DNA from: an uncultured Oscillospiraceae bacterium
GTDB lineage: Bacteria; Bacillota; Clostridia; Oscillospirales; Oscillospiraceae
Length of the DNA stretch: 14,043 nucleotides
Reading direction: 5' to 3'
NCBI GenBank assembly: GCA_934670025.1
Contig: CAKUOS010000052.1
Coordinates: 1 to 14,043 of the forward strand
Part shown: piece after piece, positions 14,037 through 14,043 of the stretch
Position numbering within the stretch: position 1 is the stretch's first letter
Layout: each line of letters opens with the position of its first letter
Notes under the pieces: model-generated
Database searches by the model: none
The model's input: only the letters and a program-made list of their open reading frames with translations
Told to the model about the DNA's origin: nothing
Translations under genes and position numbers: made by a program

Positions 14037-14043
14037 ACTGAGA

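Overview
The window looks like chromosome of a GC-rich Firmicute in the class Clostridia, most likely an Oscillospirales/Ruminococcaceae-type gut anaerobe. The evidence is the gene set (HprK, RapZ, YvcK, WhiA, a YqhQ-type DUF1385 protein), strong AGGAGG-type ribosome binding sites, AT-rich vegetative promoters set in GC-rich coding sequence, and the order hprK-murB-rapZ-yvcK-whiA. The genus assignment is inference. I see no mobile element, tRNA, rRNA or CRISPR array; this is core chromosome with one lineage-flavoured sensory operon.

Layout. (1) Positions 1-110, minus strand: 5' part of rpmB (ribosomal protein L28), divergent from everything else. (2) Positions 111-318: a two-way promoter region. 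The hprK promoter (TTGCCA-17 bp-TATAAT) carries palindromes over its -35 box. (3) hprK, closed by an intrinsic terminator. (4) A tight unit murB-rapZ-yvcK-whiA-dnaE (1367-8563) with gaps of 1-16 bp and its own extended -10 promoter. (5) A 103-bp intergenic region with an extended -10 promoter preceded by three TACA-type hexamers exactly 11 bp apart. (6) A second tight unit: putative lipoprotein, OmpR-family response regulator, sensor histidine kinase, DUF1385 membrane protein, prmC (8667-13970). (7) A promoter with an operator-like palindrome and a ribosome binding site for a gene that starts just past the right edge.

How the genes fit together. HprK senses glycolytic state and phosphorylates HPr. 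MurB, RapZ and YvcK cluster around amino-sugar/UDP-GlcNAc metabolism and cell-wall precursor supply, and WhiA links to division and chromosome segregation; DnaE adds replication. The second unit couples a putative secreted lipoprotein bearing three acidic DxDxDG loops to a two-component system, and the direct repeats upstream suggest that the operon is controlled by its own or another OmpR-family regulator. I found no clearly new enzymatic system. The most interesting part is the lipoprotein plus two-component operon and its repeat-bearing promoter.

Several starts were set by ribosome binding sites rather than by the longest open frame: murB 1367, rapZ 2286, yvcK 3152, whiA 4182, response regulator 10010. 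The kinase appears to start with TTG.
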